This document shows, piece after piece, positions 60,001 through 64,000 of a DNA stretch of 64,000 nt. Under the pieces are notes generated by a model. It saw nothing but the letters and a program-made list of their open reading frames with translations. It was not told the origin of the DNA and ran no database searches. The stretch is from Entonaema liquescens (Eukaryota > Ascomycota > Sordariomycetes > Xylariales > Xylariaceae): NCBI GenBank assembly GCA_902805475.1, contig CADCSX010000003.1:2170001-2234000 (forward strand). The letters run 5' to 3'. Within the stretch, counting starts at the first letter, position 1. Each line of letters begins with the position of its first letter. Both the position numbers and the translations under genes were made by a program.

Positions 60001-60251
60001 TAATACCAATTGGTCTTTGAATTGTTCGAGTATAAGTTCCCACAATGGGGTCGGCGGTTCTTCTGGGATAGCTATATTAAATTAGCATATATATCGACTG
60101 AATTATTTCCTGACCTCGCGCAGCGCAACGTACAATTTTTCCCATGTTTATTTCGCAACTCGGTAATTTGTTCGTCTGTGAGGCCAGCCTTCGGATCGAC
60201 GTTAAAGGCGGCTAAGACCTCGTCTGTAGATTTCGCGAAGGCGCTCTCCAT
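57073..60251 (-). CDS. SERCA-type P-type calcium ATPase
   Basis: ER-type calcium pump (family of Neurospora NCA-1 and animal SERCA). Exons on the minus strand: 60251-60134, 60071-59911, 59851-57225, 57163-57073, giving 998 aa, close to animal SERCA. The N-terminal cation-ATPase domain (MESAFAKSTDEVLAAF) leads to the actuator motif TGES at about 180. The M4 calcium-site motif is PEGL (about 307), and the phosphorylated Asp350 sits in CSDKTGTLT. Nucleotide-domain KGAPE and hinge TGDGVNDAPALKKSDIG follow, then the M5-M10 block with NIGEVVSIF and LLWVNLVTDGLPATAL. The last exon adds IDEILKAIERSFFIQKTTDD and a Lys-rich tail. The PMR1 (SPCA) type is excluded by the SERCA-like M4-M6 sequence. No C-terminal ER retrieval KKXX signal is obvious (ends KTKKEA). 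Confidence 0.96.
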
Positions 60252-61350
60252 GACAACCAACGAGGGTGGCAGGACGATGCCGCGGTAGTCTTTTTCCTGG
60301 CAGAAGGACTAAACAAATGCAACAAGGTTCTTGTATTGTAAATCGTTACCTATCAATGAGCATCAACAGTGTAAGTAACAAGTTCGATCGAGAACTTGAA
60401 CTGATAGAGGGGCTGACGATATGCGAAGAAAGTTGCGAATGGGCCCTTTAAAGATGCCACATATCTTTTAGATAGTCACTAGTATGGCTCTGAAAAATGA
60501 CCGGTTGAAAGTCGCCACTAAAAAAAACGAGACTTCTAGGTACCAGAGTGTAAAACGAAAGACGTACCCGAAGTAGGTGACTTTATAAATGTATAGATTA
60601 TGGTGGAAAGAAATCGTCGCTCATGAGGTCGAATGTGGACCTTTTTCTCGGCAACGTGTTCTCTCACTTGCATTTAGCGATGTTCTAGGTAGCTTCTATC
60701 ACTGTTTTCGCCCTGAATGGCCCTGGACGGGGGGCCCTGAGCTGCAGAGTTGGTCACCCGGTGCGAGGCGCCGTGAGCCCCAATCCAATCCGACGCTAAT
60801 ATCCCTGCCACTAAGACTATCTTAGGGTCCAAGGGTCAATTTCGATTGGACGAGAGCCCATGACTTGCATCATAAACTTAGTACCTACATGTACATACCC
60901 AGCTACCTACCTAAAATTGCAAGACTGAGATAAAGTCTGGAGATAAACGCACGGGGTCTAGATTTAACTCTGATTACCTCACATTTACCTAGGTACATTA
61001 GATAGGTAGATACACCATTTACATTGGAGCCAAGTTTAGATAGGTAGCCATGGACCTGGGTGAATATTCCCTTTACAGCACTATTGTTAAGAAGACAGAA
61101 CACGTATGTAACGTGATAGTAGACTGCATTTCCTTCTCGTATAACTGTCTATTTGGGTTTTGCTATCTAGAAAGCTGCGGTCGCAGCCATGCATCTGAAA
61201 TCAACGGCCATGAAAGGTGATCGACCCCAACCCAGAGCGTGCGCAGCCGTTCTGCATCAGCTCGCACAAATACCCCCCTATCCTTTCCGAACTCAAAGTA
61301 TTACCATAATCCTCGTTGTCCACCAATCGTGTCTTCTCTTCGTAACTCAT
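60252..61350. other. intergenic spacer, SERCA upstream and Ran downstream region
   Basis: 1.1 kb. It contains TACCTA/TAGGTA words at 60901-60913 and 60986-61013. No gene is supported. Confidence 0.5.
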
Positions 61351-62338
61351 TTACAAGTCATCATCCTCATCCTCACCAGGGAGGGGCTGCTCAGCAGCAG
61401 TTCTCATGTCCTCCTCGTACTGCTTGAGGAGCACCTCATCGACCACAGCAGTAGGGGGGGCCAGAGCGGGAGCAGCAACGAATTCCTGGGCAAGTTAGCC
61501 ATGTTAGGACCGATGGAAGCAAGTGAACTTACCAGTTGAGGGTTGCCAACGAGCTTGCGGGCCAACCAAAGGAAGGGCTTCTCGAAGTTGTAGTTTGACT
61601 TGGCGGAGATATCGTAGTACTGGAGGTTCTTCTTTCGGTGGAAAGTGATGGTCTTGGCCTTGACCTTGCGCTCCTTCACATCGACCTTGTTGCCGCACAG
61701 AACGATAGGGATGTTCTCGCAGACACGGACCAGATCACCTGTAGTATAATTGTGAGTCAAATACCGGAGGAAAGAGACCGTGCATCTGTTCTACTTACGG
61801 TGCCAGTTCGGGACGTTCTTGTAGGTGATTCGGGAAGTCACGTCGAACATGATGATTCCGCATTGACCGTTAATATAGTAGCCATCGCGGAGACCACCGA
61901 ACTTCTCCTGACCAGCAGTGTCCCACACATCGAAGGTGATGTTGCCGAAGTTCTGGTTATAGTTAGACGTTTTGCGCTAGATAGGACGGATGCGAAGGGG
62001 CGAGGCAAGAGTTAATCCGACTTACGGTCGTGAAGCCAAGGGGGTGGACTTCGACACCAAGAGTTGCCATGTATTTCTTCTCAAATTCACCCGTCAAATG
62101 TCGCTTAACGAAGGTGGTCTAATAATCACGGTCAGTGGCATGCTCTTCAAAAGCAAAAACAAAAGGCGGGGCAAATTATGCGCAGGGAGGTGTAAGGTAA
62201 ACAGAGAATAGTACGCCGGTATAGAGCGAATAGGCGGCAAGACGGAATAGATGAAATCGAACGGATGGATGTATTTACCTTTCCAGTACCACCATCGCCG
62301 ACAAGGACGAGCTTGAAGGTAGGCGTCTCAGCAGCCAT
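61351..62338 (-). CDS. ran1: Ran GTPase (Gsp1/Spi1 type)
   Basis: Nuclear GTPase that drives transport through the nuclear pore and spindle assembly. Five exons on the minus strand: 62338-62279, 62118-62026, 61952-61799, 61738-61533, 61485-61351, giving 215 aa. Motifs are GDGGTGKTT (P-loop, split by intron 1), switch [17 protein letters not shown], switch [22 protein letters not shown], and [19 protein letters not shown]. The acidic C-terminus ([12 protein letters not shown]) is diagnostic of Ran and excludes Rab or Rho proteins. There is no prenylation box, as expected. Introns are 160, 73, 60 and 47 nt; intron 1 is the longest and sits just after the P-loop lysine codon. Confidence 0.98.
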
Positions 62339-64000
62339 TGTGGAATCCTCTGTTGATGTAAGGTAAACAGAAGACGGGGAAGACTAGGCTCGGCGTTAGT
62401 GGGGGAGGTGACTAAATATTAGAAAGAAAAAAAAAATATGCAGATTGGTACTTTGCACCCTCGATACGGATTGTTGGAAGATATATCGAGAAGCGGGCAG
62501 ACGTACTTGATGTTATCGAAGGTGGAAGATGGCGAACGGTAATATGGGGTGATCGTAAAACAGTCGTTGAAATGATGAGCGGGCTAATGTTTTTTGAGAG
62601 TTTCGAGAGGCGGCGGGACCTGGCAAGAAGATCTAATAAGGTTGGGTTTCCCTCAGAAAAAAAAAATCGGGCGCACTGTTGCGGGGCGGCACGTGATCCT
62701 CTGGGCATTAACAGAAATGGGCTACAATGACGCACATTTGAGGTAGGAAAGGACCTTCTAGATGTATTATTGATAACAAATGCATGTACCTAAGCTGACC
62801 AAAATCGCTACTTAAGGTACTCGCATCCTTCTATCAATTGCCTACAAGGTACTTGAATCTATGGTTGTCAGGAACGACCTATCTGCACGTATTAAATTGA
62901 GTAAATATAGGTGACCGGGAAGTTGCTACTGTGTTGATCTTGATTTTGATTTCTATTTATTTTGATAGGTGCCTCCTGTTTTTTTGTCAGTCTAAATCAT
63001 GAGCATTACAAATGCAAGGTACCTTTTAAAAAGTACATTTGTAATAATGGAATCAGCCTCGTGGCGTCTCAAGAAAAAAAAATTTAAGATTTCCGTTGCT
63101 GCTGTTGCTACCAACCATTGTTTAAACTATGGAATTTGGCGCTTATCTATCGCTTTCCATAGCAACCATTGAATCCTTTTACGAGTGATATTCCATAGGA
63201 CCACTTGGAATCTCGATTTCCTCCTCTCTTTGACTCATCTCGATAGGCAGCACACGATGTTTGGATTGATAGATGGGACCCAATAGCTATTTAAGGTAGT
63301 GTCCTTATTTTTATTTTTATTTTCACTTATTTTTTTTAGGCGTGGACATCAGGCAACTAGCAGGGGAGTTGCGGCAAACTCGCCGGATATTTAGGTAGAT
63401 TTTACCAGCTTGTAACACTACGAGCCCAACGACTTCTGTAGAAGTAGGCTGGGTACTGTTTAGGTCAACCAAAGCTTAATTGTGTCTCATAAGGCTTTTG
63501 GATGTTTGTTGGTGCGGTCACCTCTTGCTTAGGTAGATACATGGACTAAGCCTGTTTCCAGAGCTGCCTAGTCGTGCCGTACGAATACATAGCCATACCT
63601 GAATCATAGTCAAAACCTAGGCAGACAGAAGCCAATGATTATCAATCAGGTTTAACTCGTTAATCCGTTAAAAACGCCTTAGCCTTGCCTGACGCTGTCT
63701 CGATGTAATAAAAGAAAAGGAAGGCCTCGTAATGCAACGCGTAGTAGCATCCGCATCCGCATCTAGAATAGAATCAATGGTTCAACACCACTTGAAATAT
63801 TTAGAACGTTTGCGATTTATAGCGGCAGGATATGACATCCCAGCAAACCTCTTCCTCCCCAATTCCGCCGTGGAGTCAAATTTAGCTGCAGCTCTTGCCT
63901 TTGGTTGGTGTCTACTCGACGGGTTACCTTAACCAGAATCCTTTGCTGTGTTGATAATTAGTCTTATGATCTCTGCCTGGGCGCTATGGATGAATGTAGG
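62339..64000. other. right-edge region upstream of Ran
   Basis: 1.66 kb to the window end. The first ~330 bp are the Ran upstream region, with A runs near 62426-62435 and 62656-62666. A 66-codon plus frame at 63732-63932 (starting MQRVVASASASRIESMVQHH) is unassigned and may be chance or an exon of a gene running off the edge. No tRNA or repeat is supported. Confidence 0.5.

Noticed and set aside
63732..63932. 66-codon frame near the right edge
   Set aside because: Too short and without family features to call as a gene; could be an exon of a gene beyond the window.

Overview
This window is chromosomal DNA of a filamentous ascomycete (Pezizomycotina, most likely a Sordariomycete; the order cannot be fixed from sequence alone). 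The evidence is short spliceosomal introns, mostly 47-111 nt, with GTAAGT/GTGAGT-like donors and CTAAC-type branch sites, a class IV chitin synthase with its Skt5-type activator, a SulP-STAS-cNMP transporter fusion, an SBDS-domain Rtc3 protein, and long gene-free spacers. I see no bacterial, viral or intact transposon genes, no CRISPR array, and no convincing tRNA or rRNA gene.

Layout: 1-662 is the 3' end of the GINS subunit gene psf1 (+). 2873-6377 is a SulP/Vsb1-like vacuolar transporter (+), and 7136-8144 a short-chain dehydrogenase (+). emp24 (8598-9349, -) and arf1 (10628-11371, +) are divergent. gcv1 (12633-14078, +) converges on a WD40 protein gene (15540-17579, -). A class IV chitin synthase (21287-25003, -) is divergent from an Skt5/Chs4-like Sel1-repeat gene ending in a CAAX box (29098-31463, +). 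A Polo-like kinase (33280-36393, -) is divergent from an OPA3-family gene (37424-38153, +). A gene-poor 5.7 kb follows, holding one coding-like relic. Then come a small DUF7727-like membrane protein (43843-44401, +), an RTC3-like gene (45855-46712, -), a DH-PH RhoGEF (47812-51043, -), rpl36 (52415-53127, +), a TUG/UBX gene (53520-55055, -), the proteasome beta-3 gene pup3 (55804-56672, +), a SERCA-type calcium pump (57073-60251, -) and Ran GTPase (61351-62338, -).

Most of these are conserved housekeeping genes: DNA replication, ER-Golgi traffic, glycine cleavage, cell wall, mitosis, translation, proteasome, calcium, nuclear transport. Three head-to-head pairs join genes that work in one process: chitin synthase with its activator, emp24 with arf1 (COPI/COPII traffic), and TUG/UBX with pup3 (ubiquitin-proteasome). 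Other points to check are a 3-nt first coding exon and 19-nt second exon in pup3, a one-base frameshift in psf1 at an A run, a frame conflict at the first intron of the SulP gene, a coding-like segment inside the long rtc3 intron, and a frameshifted relic near 39.3-39.7 kb. I did not find a clearly new biological system. All exon joins were inferred by eye from splice consensus, reading frame and family fit.
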